Position numbers and translations under genes: made by a program. From an uncultured Macellibacteroides sp. (GTDB lineage: Bacteria; Bacteroidota; Bacteroidia; Bacteroidales; Tannerellaceae): a stretch of DNA of 64,000 nt. Positions 27,436 to 36,180 of this stretch are shown one piece after another. Below the pieces are notes generated by a model, which saw nothing but the letters and a program-made list of their open reading frames with translations, had not been told where the DNA came from and made no database searches. How positions within the stretch are numbered: the stretch's first letter is position 1; each line of letters starts with the position of its first letter. The DNA lies in assembly GCF_963667135.1 (NCBI RefSeq), contig NZ_OY762974.1, positions 2,852,001 through 2,916,000 on the forward strand, given 5' to 3'.

Positions 27436-29202
27436 ATGAAAAACCTACTAAAAAATACCAACATGCTGCTTACACTTATCAGTGGAGTGGCTGCTTATAT
27501 ATTTTTTGCATTTTTCTATGAAGATCACCTTCATTATCAGGAAGAACTGCAATTGTTTCAGTTTACACCCCAGTATTTCATTGAAAATATTCAGGTGCCT
27601 GCGGGTTTCTCTAGCTTTTTGAGTCAGTTTATCACGCAATTTTTCTATTTGCCCTGGCTGGGACCCATATTAATGGCTGTACTGATTGTCCGGTTACAAC
27701 TTATGGTGAAATGGGTAGTTTTCCGCTTTAACAAGAACAAGCTTCTTGAACCACTTACGTTTGTGCCGGCTCTATTTTATTGGGCTCTGTTATGTGACGA
27801 GAACTATATGTTGGGTGGATTAATAGCACTCATCTTAACCCTCCAACTTGCCTGGATATTGATGAAAATAAATTCGCCAAAGATGAGGGTAGGGGTAACC
27901 TTTCTATTTATACCGTTAACTTATTGGCTTGCCGGAGGAATGGCTTTCTTATTGCCAGCTATCTTGTTTCTTTACGAAATATCCCGACCAACCGATCAAC
28001 GTGTATCTGTATGGAAGATTGGTGCAGGCTATTTTATTCTTATGCTGATCTGTCCGCTTATCGCCCGTAATTATCTGGTATTACTCCCTTCAATGCAACT
28101 ACTCTTTGGAGCTGGCTATTATCGTTACCTTATTTATTTGCCTTACGGTATTGTTATTTTGTGGTTGCTTACTCTTCTTGTTGCTGCTTTATTTTGCCGT
28201 TTCAAAGAAAAAGCTGAGGTAAACAAAAACAATGTAATTGCCTATGTCGCACTTGTTTTGTTCGTTTTCGGTGGCGGAGCCTATCTGATAACCCATTCTT
28301 TCAATGGAGTTGCCGAAGAGGTGATGGGATATGATTATAACATACGTACAAAACAATGGGATAAAGCTATTGCTATGGCGGATAAAGATACCCCGGCCAA
28401 TCCGCTATCGGTTGCCAGCCTTAATCTGGCTTTATGCCAAAAAGGAGTGATGGGAGATCGTATGTTTCATTATATACAGAATGGGACAGAGGGTCTGCTT
28501 CCCATGTTTGACCGCGATTATTTGTTACCAATGATGGTGGGCGAAATCTATTATCATCTTGGACTTATAAATACAGCACAGCGATTTGCATTTGAAGGGA
28601 TGGAGGCGATCCCGGATTATAAGAAAAGTGCCCGATGCATTAAGCGGCTTGCCGAGACAAATCTTATTAATGGCACTTACGATATTGCCCGTAAATACCT
28701 TCTTATTTTACAGAATACTCTTTTCTACAGCGATTGGGCAACAGAAACCTTAACTTATTTAGGCGATGAAGCAAAGATAAATGCCCATCCGGAATGGGGA
28801 AAACTTCGAAAATACCGTCCCAAAGAAGATTTTCTTTTTAGTGAAGATCAGCGGGATGTGATGTTGGGGATATTAATACAGCAAGAACCGACCAATCGTA
28901 TGGCTTACGAATATTTAATGGCCTATTACCTGCTGAATAAAGATTTACAACATTTTATGCAGTATCTGAGTCTTGGAAATGCAATTCAATACAGTAGTAT
29001 GCCAGTAAGTTATCAGGAAGCTGCTCTTTATGTGTGGGGTCTGCAATCCACAGACCTCAATAACATTCCTTTCCCGGTTAGCAATCTGGTTAAACAACGG
29101 ATGCAAACCTATGCAGGAATTTATACTTCAAGGTCTGATGCGGAAGCCTACTTGCAAAAGCAATTTTCGGATACGTACTGGTTTTATTTTCATTATAAAT
29201 AA
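27436..29202 (+). CDS. Multi-pass membrane protein with TPR-like tail, copy 2 (DUF6057-like)
   Basis: A 588-residue paralogue of the gene at 24223, with the same plan: an N-terminal membrane bundle (about 1-290) and a helical soluble tail. Shared motifs are LQLFQFTPQY, FITQFFYL, CIKRLAETNLINGTYDIAR, KYLLILQNTLFYSDWATE and TYWFYFHY. The membrane part diverges more than the tail. It is 19 bases after the first haem-motif lipoprotein and nine bases before the second. Confidence 0.7.
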   Translation: MKNLLKNTNMLLTLISGVAAYIFFAFFYEDHLHYQEELQLFQFTPQYFIENIQVPAGFSSFLSQFITQFFYLPWLGPILMAVLIVRLQLMVKWVVFRFNKNKLLEPLTFVPALFYWALLCDENYMLGGLIALILTLQLAWILMKINSPKMRVGVTFLFIPLTYWLAGGMAFLLPAILFLYEISRPTDQRVSVWKIGAGYFILMLICPLIARNYLVLLPSMQLLFGAGYYRYLIYLPYGIVILWLLTLLVAALFCRFKEKAEVNKNNVIAYVALVLFVFGGGAYLITHSFNGVAEEVMGYDYNIRTKQWDKAIAMADKDTPANPLSVASLNLALCQKGVMGDRMFHYIQNGTEGLLPMFDRDYLLPMMVGEIYYHLGLINTAQRFAFEGMEAIPDYKKSARCIKRLAETNLINGTYDIARKYLLILQNTLFYSDWATETLTYLGDEAKINAHPEWGKLRKYRPKEDFLFSEDQRDVMLGILIQQEPTNRMAYEYLMAYYLLNKDLQHFMQYLSLGNAIQYSSMPVSYQEAALYVWGLQSTDLNNIPFPVSNLVKQRMQTYAGIYTSRSDAEAYLQKQFSDTYWFYFHYK

Positions 29203-29211
29203 TTTAGCAAG

Positions 29212-30672
29212 ATGAAATCTATATTATCACTTATAATTGTATTACTTGTTTTATTAACAAGCTGCGGAGAACAGGTTGTCAATCCAGAGAAGATAAACTC
29301 TTTACCTCCTGTTTTTCCGGATTATACGGGGGTTACTATACCAGCAAGTATTGCTCCTCTTAATTTTGTTCTTACAACCAATTACGAGCAAATTGACGTA
29401 ACTATTACCGGAAAGGGAGGGGTAATCCATCTTCAGGAAAGCAGGGTTGCCTCCATATCTCCGAAAGAATGGAGTACATTGTTGGATAAAAGTAAAGGAG
29501 ATAGTCTGCAGGTTATAGTTGCAGCAAAGGAAAACGGAAAGTGGAAACAGTACCTTCCTTTCTCTGTATATGTTTCGTCCGAACCGATAGATTATGGACT
29601 GGTATATCGTTTGATAGCGCCGGGTTACGAGGTGTGGAGTAAGATGGGTATCTATCAGACCGATCTTCATACTGCAGAGCAATCTACGATCCTGGATAAT
29701 AAGCTTATGGCTCCTAATTGTATGAACTGTCACACTTTTCCTAAAAACAATCCAAAGAAGATGAGTCTTCACATTCGTGGAGCAAATGGAGCAACGGCAC
29801 TGGTGCAGGATAAGACCATTGAAATGTTATCCACCAAAACAGACCAAATGATTGGGAATGCCCAGTATACTTACTGGCATCCTTCCGAAAAGTATATAGC
29901 TTATTCGACTAACAAAACACAACAGGGATTTCACGCCCGGGATGCGAAGAGGGTAGAGGTGATAGATCTGGAATCGGATGTGTTTGTGTATGATGTGGTG
30001 AAGAATGAAATGGTAAGCTGCCCGCTGTTAAGTAAGAAAGAGTCTTTTGAAACGTTTCCTTCCTTCTCGGCTGATGGAAAAACGCTTTACTTTTGTACTG
30101 CGAATTCTCGTCCGATTCCCGATGAATATAACCAAATTCGTTACAATTTATGCAGTATCGCTTTTGATCCTGCCTCGCGTACATTTGGAAATGAGGTAGA
30201 TACTCTTTTTGCTGCGGAGGCTATGGGAAAGAGTGTTTCCTTCCCGCGTCCTTCATACGATGGCAAGTATCTGATGTTCACACTGTCTGATTATGGTAAC
30301 TTTTCTATCTGGCATAAAGAAGCCGATCTTTGGCTTACCGATTTGACTACCCGACAATCGCGTCCGCTTACGGAAGTTAACAGTAACGACGTGGAAAGCT
30401 ATCACAACTGGAGTAGTAACTCTCGCTGGTTTGTATTTAGTAGTCGCCGGATCGACGGATTATATACCCGGCCGTATATTGCCGGAATAGATGCACAGGG
30501 AAAAGTAACTAAGCCTTTCTTATTACCGCAAAAGGATCCGGAAGATTATATCCGTAGCTTTTATTCGTATAACTTGCCCGAATTTGTGACAGGTCCGGTT
30601 ACTGTTAATCCCCGCGACCTGGCTGCTGCGGCTATGAACCCTAAACGTAAACAGGTAAAAGCAGGGCGTTAG
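29212..30672 (+). CDS. PD40/TolB-like lipoprotein with CMNCH haem motif, copy 2
   Basis: A 486-residue paralogue of the gene at 25968. It has a lipobox LLTSC (Cys18), LPPVFPDYTGVTIPASIAPLN, the CMNCH motif (Cys170, Cys173, His174), and propeller blades including FPSFSADGKTLYFC, FPRPSYDGKYLMFTLSDYGN and NWSSNSRWFVFSSRRIDG. Both copies keep FSIWHKEADLWL-type and FLLPQKDPEDY-type segments. It ends in a Lys/Arg-rich tail absent from copy 1 and overlaps the convergent lipoprotein gene by four bases. Confidence 0.75.
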   Translation: MKSILSLIIVLLVLLTSCGEQVVNPEKINSLPPVFPDYTGVTIPASIAPLNFVLTTNYEQIDVTITGKGGVIHLQESRVASISPKEWSTLLDKSKGDSLQVIVAAKENGKWKQYLPFSVYVSSEPIDYGLVYRLIAPGYEVWSKMGIYQTDLHTAEQSTILDNKLMAPNCMNCHTFPKNNPKKMSLHIRGANGATALVQDKTIEMLSTKTDQMIGNAQYTYWHPSEKYIAYSTNKTQQGFHARDAKRVEVIDLESDVFVYDVVKNEMVSCPLLSKKESFETFPSFSADGKTLYFCTANSRPIPDEYNQIRYNLCSIAFDPASRTFGNEVDTLFAAEAMGKSVSFPRPSYDGKYLMFTLSDYGNFSIWHKEADLWLTDLTTRQSRPLTEVNSNDVESYHNWSSNSRWFVFSSRRIDGLYTRPYIAGIDAQGKVTKPFLLPQKDPEDYIRSFYSYNLPEFVTGPVTVNPRDLAAAAMNPKRKQVKAGR

Positions 30673-31070
30673 AACTTGCGGAATGTGTAGGTTTTATCGT
30701 CCGAACTCAGAATAAGTTGCTTGCTGTTCACCTTATCTACGGTGAAACGGCGAGTACCTTCTGACCAGTCGGTATAGGGTAAAAAGTTTTTCACCGGAGT
30801 TGGATTGTCAGTCAGCTCCACAACCATTGTTTTATCATCGGGCATAGAATTAAATCCAAACTCTGAGCGGTAACTGTTCGAAGCCGGACTGTATATCTGA
30901 TACATGAATAACGTATTCTGGAAGTTGTAATAGATGGTGTCTACAGCAGTAACCTGGCCGCCGGCCTCCACTTTCTGCAATTGCCATTTCCCTTCAAGAG
31001 GTGTATTTAATTCCTGTCCGCAGGCAGTAAACAGCAGCAAAGCAAAAATGGAGAAGATTATTTTTTTCAT
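30669..31070 (-). CDS. Lipocalin-like small lipoprotein
   Basis: A 133-residue lipoprotein with a signal peptide and lipobox (LLLFTACGQ, Cys about 17), then a single beta-barrel-like domain (EGKWQLQKVEAGG, TRRFTVDKVNSKQLILSSDD, KTYTFRKF) of the lipocalin-like type frequent in Bacteroidetes. Function unknown. The ATG at 31070 is used because it begins the signal peptide; an ATG at 31094 would add eight polar residues. Convergent with the propeller lipoprotein gene. Confidence 0.7.
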   Translation of the reverse strand: MKKIIFSIFALLLFTACGQELNTPLEGKWQLQKVEAGGQVTAVDTIYYNFQNTLFMYQIYSPASNSYRSEFGFNSMPDDKTMVVELTDNPTPVKNFLPYTDWSEGTRRFTVDKVNSKQLILSSDDKTYTFRKF

Positions 31071-31157
31071 TAGTACATCATTTGTTGTTAGCATATTCTA
31101 CAGTATGAAGATCGAAATCTTAAAATGTTGCACAAATGTAGTAAAAAAGGAGTAAAA

Positions 31158-31194
31158 GAAGCTTTCTTACCGTACTAAACGATAAGAAAGCTTC
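31158..31194 (-). terminator. Intrinsic terminator after hisB
   Basis: A stem of 12 bp (31158-31169 with 31183-31194), followed on the reverse strand by TTTT. It ends the his operon just after the hisB stop. Confidence 0.75.
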
Positions 31195-31200
31195 AAACTT

Positions 31201-32328
31201 TCAGAGAACCCCCTTCGTTGAGGGAAGCTCATAATTAAATATATCACGGCGGATAGCCATCTTGATGGATCTTGCCAGCGCCTTGAAAATACCTTCAATC
31301 TTGTGATGCTCGTTTTGTCCTTCGGCCTTAATATTGAGATTCATCCGGGCCGCGTCACTTAGCGACTTGAAGAAATGAAGAAACATTTCCGTAGGCATAT
31401 CTCCCACCTTCTCGCGATTGAACCCGGCATCCCAAACCAGCCAGGGACGGCCACCAAAGTCCAATGCCACCGAACACAAACAATCGTCCATGGGTAAACA
31501 ATATCCGTAACGTTCGATACCTCGCTTATCGCCTAATGCTTTCAGCAAAGCTTCTCCTAAAGCAATGGCAGTATCTTCTATGGTATGATGCTCGTCAACA
31601 TGTAAATCGCCTTTAACCTGTACAGTAAGATCCATTCCGGAGTGCTTGCCTATTTGATCCAGCATATGATCAAAGAATCCCAGACCCGTGGCAATGGAAG
31701 TCTTTCCCTTTCCATCCAGATTAACCTCAACATATATATCAGTCTCATGCGTGGTACGTTGTACAACAGCACGTCGCTCGCCAGCAAAAAGAAACTCGGT
31801 AACCTTGTCCCAGTCGCCTGTGCACAATACGCAGCAATCCTTTAATCCTTTGGCTTCCAGTTGCACATCAGCATCTTCGGCGTCATTTAGCCAAATAGCC
31901 TTTGCTCCCATATTCTTAGCCAGCTGTACATCCGTAAGTCTGTCGCCAATCACATAACTGCCAGCCAGATCATATGAGCCATCCATATACTTACCCATCA
32001 TACCCGTACGCGGTTTTCTGTTCGGCGAATTTTCCTCTGGAAGCGAAGGATCAAATAACAAATCATCAAATACGATTCCTTCGCCTTCCAGCGCTTTCAT
32101 CAATTTATTCTGAGCCGGCCAAAAGGTATCTTCGGGAAATGCATCTGTACCCAGACCATCTTGATTGCTAACCATAACAAACTCGAAATCAAGTTGCTTA
32201 CGGATAAAATAGAGATTCCGGAATATCTTTGGATAAAACTCCAACTTCTCCAGACTATCCAGCTGATAATCGACAGGCGGTTCAATCACCAACGTTCCAT
32301 CCCTGTCAATGAATAGAGCTCTCATCAT
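31201..32328 (-). CDS. hisB: Bifunctional histidinol-phosphatase / imidazoleglycerol-phosphate dehydratase
   Basis: A 375-residue fusion that catalyses two steps of histidine synthesis. The N-terminal HAD phosphatase (1-165) has the DxD nucleophile motif FIDRDGTL (Asp8, Asp10). The C-terminal IGP dehydratase (180-375) has the metal-binding repeats [16 protein letters not shown] and [15 protein letters not shown]. The start overlaps the hisC stop by four bases. It is the last gene of the operon; hisA, hisF, hisH and hisIE are not in the window. Confidence 0.97.
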   Translation of the reverse strand: MMRALFIDRDGTLVIEPPVDYQLDSLEKLEFYPKIFRNLYFIRKQLDFEFVMVSNQDGLGTDAFPEDTFWPAQNKLMKALEGEGIVFDDLLFDPSLPEENSPNRKPRTGMMGKYMDGSYDLAGSYVIGDRLTDVQLAKNMGAKAIWLNDAEDADVQLEAKGLKDCCVLCTGDWDKVTEFLFAGERRAVVQRTTHETDIYVEVNLDGKGKTSIATGLGFFDHMLDQIGKHSGMDLTVQVKGDLHVDEHHTIEDTAIALGEALLKALGDKRGIERYGYCLPMDDCLCSVALDFGGRPWLVWDAGFNREKVGDMPTEMFLHFFKSLSDAARMNLNIKAEGQNEHHKIEGIFKALARSIKMAIRRDIFNYELPSTKGVL

Positions 32329-33365
32329 AATGTTGCTTTTTTAAGGGATTCAATTAATGCCTCGTTTTCATGAGGCGTTCCAACGGTAACACGCAAACAA
32401 CCCATACATAAAGAGATATTGGTGCGGTTCCGAACAATAACACCCTGTTCTACCAAGTAGTTGTAAAGTCCGTTCGCATCATCAACCTTTACCAGTACAA
32501 AATTGGCATCGGTTGGATAGATCTTTTTTATCAGCGGAAGAGATCCCAACGCACTGATAAGGTTAGTCCGCTCTTCCAATAGCACGCGTACCCATTCTTT
32601 CACCTTAAACGGATTATCAAGCAGATTAAGCGCATACTTCTGGGTGAGCTGGTTGATATTATAAGGATACTTTATTTTATTAAGCACAGCGATAATTTCG
32701 GGAGAGGCAAAAGCCATACCCAACCGAACGCCTGCACTTCCCCATGCTTTAGACAATGTTTGCAGAACCACCAAATTAGGATGCTGCTTCAGTTCGTTGA
32801 GGAACGAAGGCTCCGAAGAAAAGTCGATGTAGGCTTCATCCACCACCACAATGCCTTGGAAACCAGTAATGACTTTGCGAATTTCATCGCGCCGGAGACT
32901 GTTACCTGTAGGATTGTTGGGAGAGCAAAGAAACAAAAGCTTAGCTGTTTCTGCTGCATCATGAGTTAAAAGTCCGGCCGCAGAAAACTGAAACTCATCG
33001 TCCAGTAGTACCGGTATATAAGGAACGTTGTTTACATCGGCGGCTACTTTATACATGCCATAGGTTGGATCGATGGCAAGAATACAATCCTGAGCCGGTT
33101 CACAAAAGGCCCGGATCAGCAAGTCTATTGGCTCGTCGCTGCCATTTCCTAACAAAATGTTTCTAGGTTCAACACCTTTAATCTCGGCAATACGCTCCTT
33201 AACCTGCCATTGCATTGGGTCCGGATACCGATTATAAGGTGCGTTATACGGATTCTCGTTGGCATCCAGAAAAACAGATGCTTCTCCATGAAACTCATCC
33301 CTGGCGGACGAGTACGGTTTTAGTTTCCACACATTGGGGCGGACTAATTCTTTTAACTCCTTCAT
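32325..33365 (-). CDS. hisC: Histidinol-phosphate aminotransferase
   Basis: A 346-residue class I/II PLP aminotransferase converting imidazole-acetol phosphate to histidinol phosphate. Visible: [15 protein letters not shown] near the N-terminus, [31 protein letters not shown], and the PLP-binding Lys in [14 protein letters not shown]. It overlaps hisD and hisB by four bases each. Confidence 0.97.
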   Translation of the reverse strand: MKELKELVRPNVWKLKPYSSARDEFHGEASVFLDANENPYNAPYNRYPDPMQWQVKERIAEIKGVEPRNILLGNGSDEPIDLLIRAFCEPAQDCILAIDPTYGMYKVAADVNNVPYIPVLLDDEFQFSAAGLLTHDAAETAKLLFLCSPNNPTGNSLRRDEIRKVITGFQGIVVVDEAYIDFSSEPSFLNELKQHPNLVVLQTLSKAWGSAGVRLGMAFASPEIIAVLNKIKYPYNINQLTQKYALNLLDNPFKVKEWVRVLLEERTNLISALGSLPLIKKIYPTDANFVLVKVDDANGLYNYLVEQGVIVRNRTNISLCMGCLRVTVGTPHENEALIESLKKATL

Positions 33366-34642
33366 AATGTATTCAGTCTTACAGTTACAGCATTTCGGTG
33401 CGCATCCAATTGTTCGCCCGCAGCCATAAGCTCGATGGTGTTTCCTAAATTCTTTATTCCTTCGGGAGTAATCTCCTGAAATGTAATCTTTTTAATGAAG
33501 CTGTCCAGATTAACTCCGCTATACGAGCGGGCATATCCGTTGGTTGGCAGTGTATGATTTGTTCCAGATGCGTAATCGCCGGCACTTTCGGGTGTATAAG
33601 CTCCCATAAACACACTGCCCGCATTGGTAATTTGCTCCGCAATGGATGCATAATCGGCCGTTTGGATAATGAGGTGTTCCGGTGCATATTGATTGGTAAA
33701 GCTTATCACTTCCGCTTCGTCCTTTAAGACAATAATGCGACTGTGCGTTAACGCCTTTTCTGTAATTTCTTTTCTTGGAAGAAGTTCCAGCTGATCTTGT
33801 ACGGCTTTGATTACGTTCCCTACAATCCCTTCGGCGGAAGTAACGAGTATCGCCTGACTATCGGGTCCGTGTTCTGCCTGCGAGAGGAAGTCGGCCGCGA
33901 TAAACTCGGGATTAGCCGATGCGTCTGCAATAACCTCCACTTCCGAAGGTCCTGCCGGCATATCGATGGCTACTTCTTTAAGACTTACCAATTGTTTGGC
34001 AGCCGTTACATATTGATTACCCGGACCAAAAATCTTATAAACCTTAGGCACCGTCTCTGTACCGTACGCCATGGCGGCTATCGCCTGAATACCACCCGCC
34101 TTAATGATTTTGCTCACACCTGCAACCTTAGCGGCAAAGAGAATGGCCGGGTGAATCTTACCCTCTTTGTTGGGAGGTGTACATAAAACAATCTCTTTGC
34201 ACCCGGCAATTTTAGCGGGAATAGCCAGCATCAACACGGTAGAAAACAATGGAGCACTCCCCCCCGGGATATAAAGTCCCACTTTCTCGATAGCCACCGC
34301 CTTTTGCCAACAGGTAACACCAGCTGTTGTTTCGATGCGGCTCCCGGTAAACTGTTGAGCCGCGTGAAACTTTTCAATATTATTCTTTGCAGTACGAATT
34401 GCTTCCTTCAACGATTCATCCACCAATCCTTCGGCTTCGCTAATCTCGGCTTCGCTTGTCAGGAGTTGCGAAACACGTACTTTATCGAACTGCTCGCCGT
34501 ATCTTTTTACGGCTTCGTCGCCTTCGGTACGTACGGCATCCAATACGGTTTGCACCGTACTAAACAACGAACTTACATCCAAAGCCGGACGTTTTAAAAG
34601 GTCTCCCCACGCTTCGGGCGCGGGATATTTTATGACTTCCAT
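33362..34642 (-). CDS. hisD: Histidinol dehydrogenase
   Basis: A 426-residue zinc and NAD-dependent enzyme oxidising histidinol to histidine, the last two steps. Motifs: [56 protein letters not shown] (zinc and catalytic residues), and [10 protein letters not shown]. Normal length. It follows hisG by nine bases. Confidence 0.97.
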   Translation of the reverse strand: MEVIKYPAPEAWGDLLKRPALDVSSLFSTVQTVLDAVRTEGDEAVKRYGEQFDKVRVSQLLTSEAEISEAEGLVDESLKEAIRTAKNNIEKFHAAQQFTGSRIETTAGVTCWQKAVAIEKVGLYIPGGSAPLFSTVLMLAIPAKIAGCKEIVLCTPPNKEGKIHPAILFAAKVAGVSKIIKAGGIQAIAAMAYGTETVPKVYKIFGPGNQYVTAAKQLVSLKEVAIDMPAGPSEVEVIADASANPEFIAADFLSQAEHGPDSQAILVTSAEGIVGNVIKAVQDQLELLPRKEITEKALTHSRIIVLKDEAEVISFTNQYAPEHLIIQTADYASIAEQITNAGSVFMGAYTPESAGDYASGTNHTLPTNGYARSYSGVNLDSFIKKITFQEITPEGIKNLGNTIELMAAGEQLDAHRNAVTVRLNTL

Positions 34643-34651
34643 ACGAGGTGC

Positions 34652-35503
34652 TTATAAAATCATTTTTTCAATCGGAATAACCAAAATACCTTCAGCTCCT
34701 AATGTTTTAAGCTTGCCAATAATTTCCCAGAAATGTTTTTCTGCAATTACAGACTGAACAGAAACCCAACCTTCTTCGGCAAGAGGAGTAACCGTAGGAC
34801 TCTTCATTCCCGGAAGGATCTCTATAATCTCATTTAGTTTATCTTTAGGTGCATTTAGTAACACATATTTCTTTCCTTCGGCTGTTTGAATAGCTTCGAA
34901 GCGGAAGATAAGTTCATTAAGAATATCTTTCTTCTCATCGGAAAGTTCGTTGTTGGCAATAAGAAGAGCTTCACTTTGCATAACCACATCCACTTCCTTC
35001 AGTTGATTGCTTACCAGCGTACTACCCGAGCTAACGATATCGAAGATTGCATCTGCCAATCCAATGCCGGGAGCAATCTCAACCGATCCGCTTATTACGT
35101 GCAGTTCAGACTTAACCTGATTCTTTTTCAGATAGGTCTTAAGTATTTCGGGGTAGGAGGTGGCAATTGTTTTTCCATTAAACCACTCCAGACCTTTATA
35201 TACTTCGTCTTTTGGAATAGCAAGCGAAAGACGGCATTTACTGAATCCAAGGCGTTTGATTAGCAATGCTTCAGCTCCCTTTTCAATATATTCGTTTTCG
35301 CCAACAATACCGATATCGGCAACCCCATTGGCAACTGACTGAGGGATATCGTCGTCGCGCAGGAAGAGTACTTCTACAGGAAAACCTTTGGCTGCAAGCA
35401 GTAATGTACGCTTACCTTTATTTAACTTGATACCGGCTTCTTCAAGAAGCAACATTGTTTCCTCAAATAAACGTCCCTTGGACTGTACTGCAATTCGTAA
35501 CAT
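34652..35503 (-). CDS. hisG: ATP phosphoribosyltransferase (long form)
   Basis: Catalyses the first, committed step of histidine synthesis. The 283-residue length shows the long HisG form, with a C-terminal ACT-like domain for histidine feedback (about 210-283) that needs no HisZ. Motifs: the N-terminal IAVQSKGRLFEET, DDIPQSVANGVADIGIVGENEY, and SGSTLVSNQLKEVD in the PRPP-binding region. It is the first enzyme gene after the attenuator. Confidence 0.97.
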   Translation of the reverse strand: MLRIAVQSKGRLFEETMLLLEEAGIKLNKGKRTLLLAAKGFPVEVLFLRDDDIPQSVANGVADIGIVGENEYIEKGAEALLIKRLGFSKCRLSLAIPKDEVYKGLEWFNGKTIATSYPEILKTYLKKNQVKSELHVISGSVEIAPGIGLADAIFDIVSSGSTLVSNQLKEVDVVMQSEALLIANNELSDEKKDILNELIFRFEAIQTAEGKKYVLLNAPKDKLNEIIEILPGMKSPTVTPLAEEGWVSVQSVIAEKHFWEIIGKLKTLGAEGILVIPIEKMIL

Positions 35504-35540
35504 ATGATTCGTTTTTTAATTAATATTCTATCTAATGAAA

Positions 35541-35573
35541 CAAAAAAGGCTTACCGTATGAACGGTAAGCCTT
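35541..35573 (-). terminator. his attenuator (intrinsic terminator in the leader)
   Basis: A perfect 12-bp stem (arms 35546-35557 and 35562-35573, loop of four) followed on the reverse strand by TTTTTT. It lies between the His-rich leader peptide and hisG, in the place of a classical amino-acid attenuator. Confidence 0.8.
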
Positions 35574-35607
35574 CCTATTTATATCCATGTACTTCTACAC
35601 ACCAAAC

Positions 35608-35616
35608 AGCCCACCG
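35608..35616 (-). promoter_or_regulatory. Candidate antiterminator segment of the his leader
   Basis: As RNA this reads CGGUGGGCU, two bases after the leader-peptide stop. It can pair with AGGCUUACCG in the first arm of the terminator (nine pairs including G-U), which would break the terminator when a ribosome waits at the His codons. Pairing worked out by eye. Confidence 0.45.
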
Positions 35617-35618
35617 AA

Positions 35619-35666
35619 CTATTGCCCGTTGTAATGATGATGATGATGTAGCGTATTCACTTTCAT
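35619..35666 (-). CDS. hisL: his operon leader peptide (five consecutive His codons)
   Basis: A 15-residue frame, MKVNTLHHHHHYNGQ, with all five His encoded by CAT. It starts about 14 bases downstream of the promoter's predicted start site and ends 45 bases before the terminator hairpin. Such leaders sense charged tRNA-His: when it is scarce the ribosome stalls on the His run, the alternative RNA structure forms, and hisGDCB is read. The call rests on the His run, position and downstream terminator together. Confidence 0.8.
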   Translation of the reverse strand: MKVNTLHHHHHYNGQ

Positions 35667-35686
35667 ATTTCTTATTGTTTACGCTA

Positions 35687-35715
35687 CAAATTTACAATAA
35701 ATCCTGAATCTGCAA
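35687..35715 (-). promoter_or_regulatory. his operon promoter
   Basis: Reverse strand TTG (35713-35715), 18 bases, TAAATTTG (35687-35694). The spacing equals that of the pyrG promoter in this window. The start of transcription would fall near 35680, just ahead of the leader peptide. Confidence 0.6.
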
Positions 35716-35804
35716 TAATTTGCGATAAAATATTAGTAACCCTGTTGCATTTTTTTTAGAAGTCTGCCAGAATTTTTATTTTTATGGTTACTTTATTCTA
35801 TTTA

Positions 35805-35880
35805 CATGTACATCCTTTTGTTTTTACATGTACATGCTTTTTAAAAACTATGTACATGTAAAAACAAAAGGATGTACATG
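35805..35880. repeat. 76-base perfect palindrome with 31-bp arms
   Basis: Arms 35805-35835 and 35850-35880 are exact reverse complements, with a 14-base A/T-rich loop (35836-35849) that is itself nearly symmetric. Each arm contains ACATGTACAT twice (at its ends), so the element holds four copies of the self-complementary ATGTACAT core. It stands between divergently transcribed his and the TPR regulator, upstream of both. Confidence 0.85.
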
Positions 35881-36180
35881 GTTTTATAAATGGCTCATTA
35901 TCTTTTGAATAAAATAACCTTATTTATTTGTCTTTCTTATGCTATTTACATTAAAATGGATGCTGATGATATATGGGTTATATTAATTGATTTGTACATA
36001 TACTAATGGCCTTATTGCTAATTATTCGTATAGAGTTTTATTTGTTGTGTCTGTTTTTCTCTAATTATTAGCCTTAATTAGCGGGAATTAAGTAATTAAA
36101 ACTATTTTTGTCACTGATTAGGTTCCTTTATTTAACTACACTATATTAAATAGTAATATGAATTTTTAGACTATTACCAT
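35881..36180. other. A/T-rich leader of the TPR regulator gene
   Basis: 300 bases with no gene. I see no TAnnTTTG element at a convincing distance from the start at 36181, so the promoter of that gene is undetermined. Confidence 0.4.

Noticed and set aside
29302-29772. 156-residue reverse frame
   Set aside because: Antisense to the second propeller lipoprotein gene, which has clear domains on the forward strand.
35632-35651. CAT repeat as a simple-sequence tract or tag artefact
   Set aside because: The five CAT codons lie in a short frame with start, stop, promoter and attenuator directly ahead of hisG, which explains them better.
35805-35880. Palindrome as a plain intrinsic terminator
   Set aside because: It lies upstream of both divergent genes, lacks a GC-rich stem and a U-run, and is far longer than needed.
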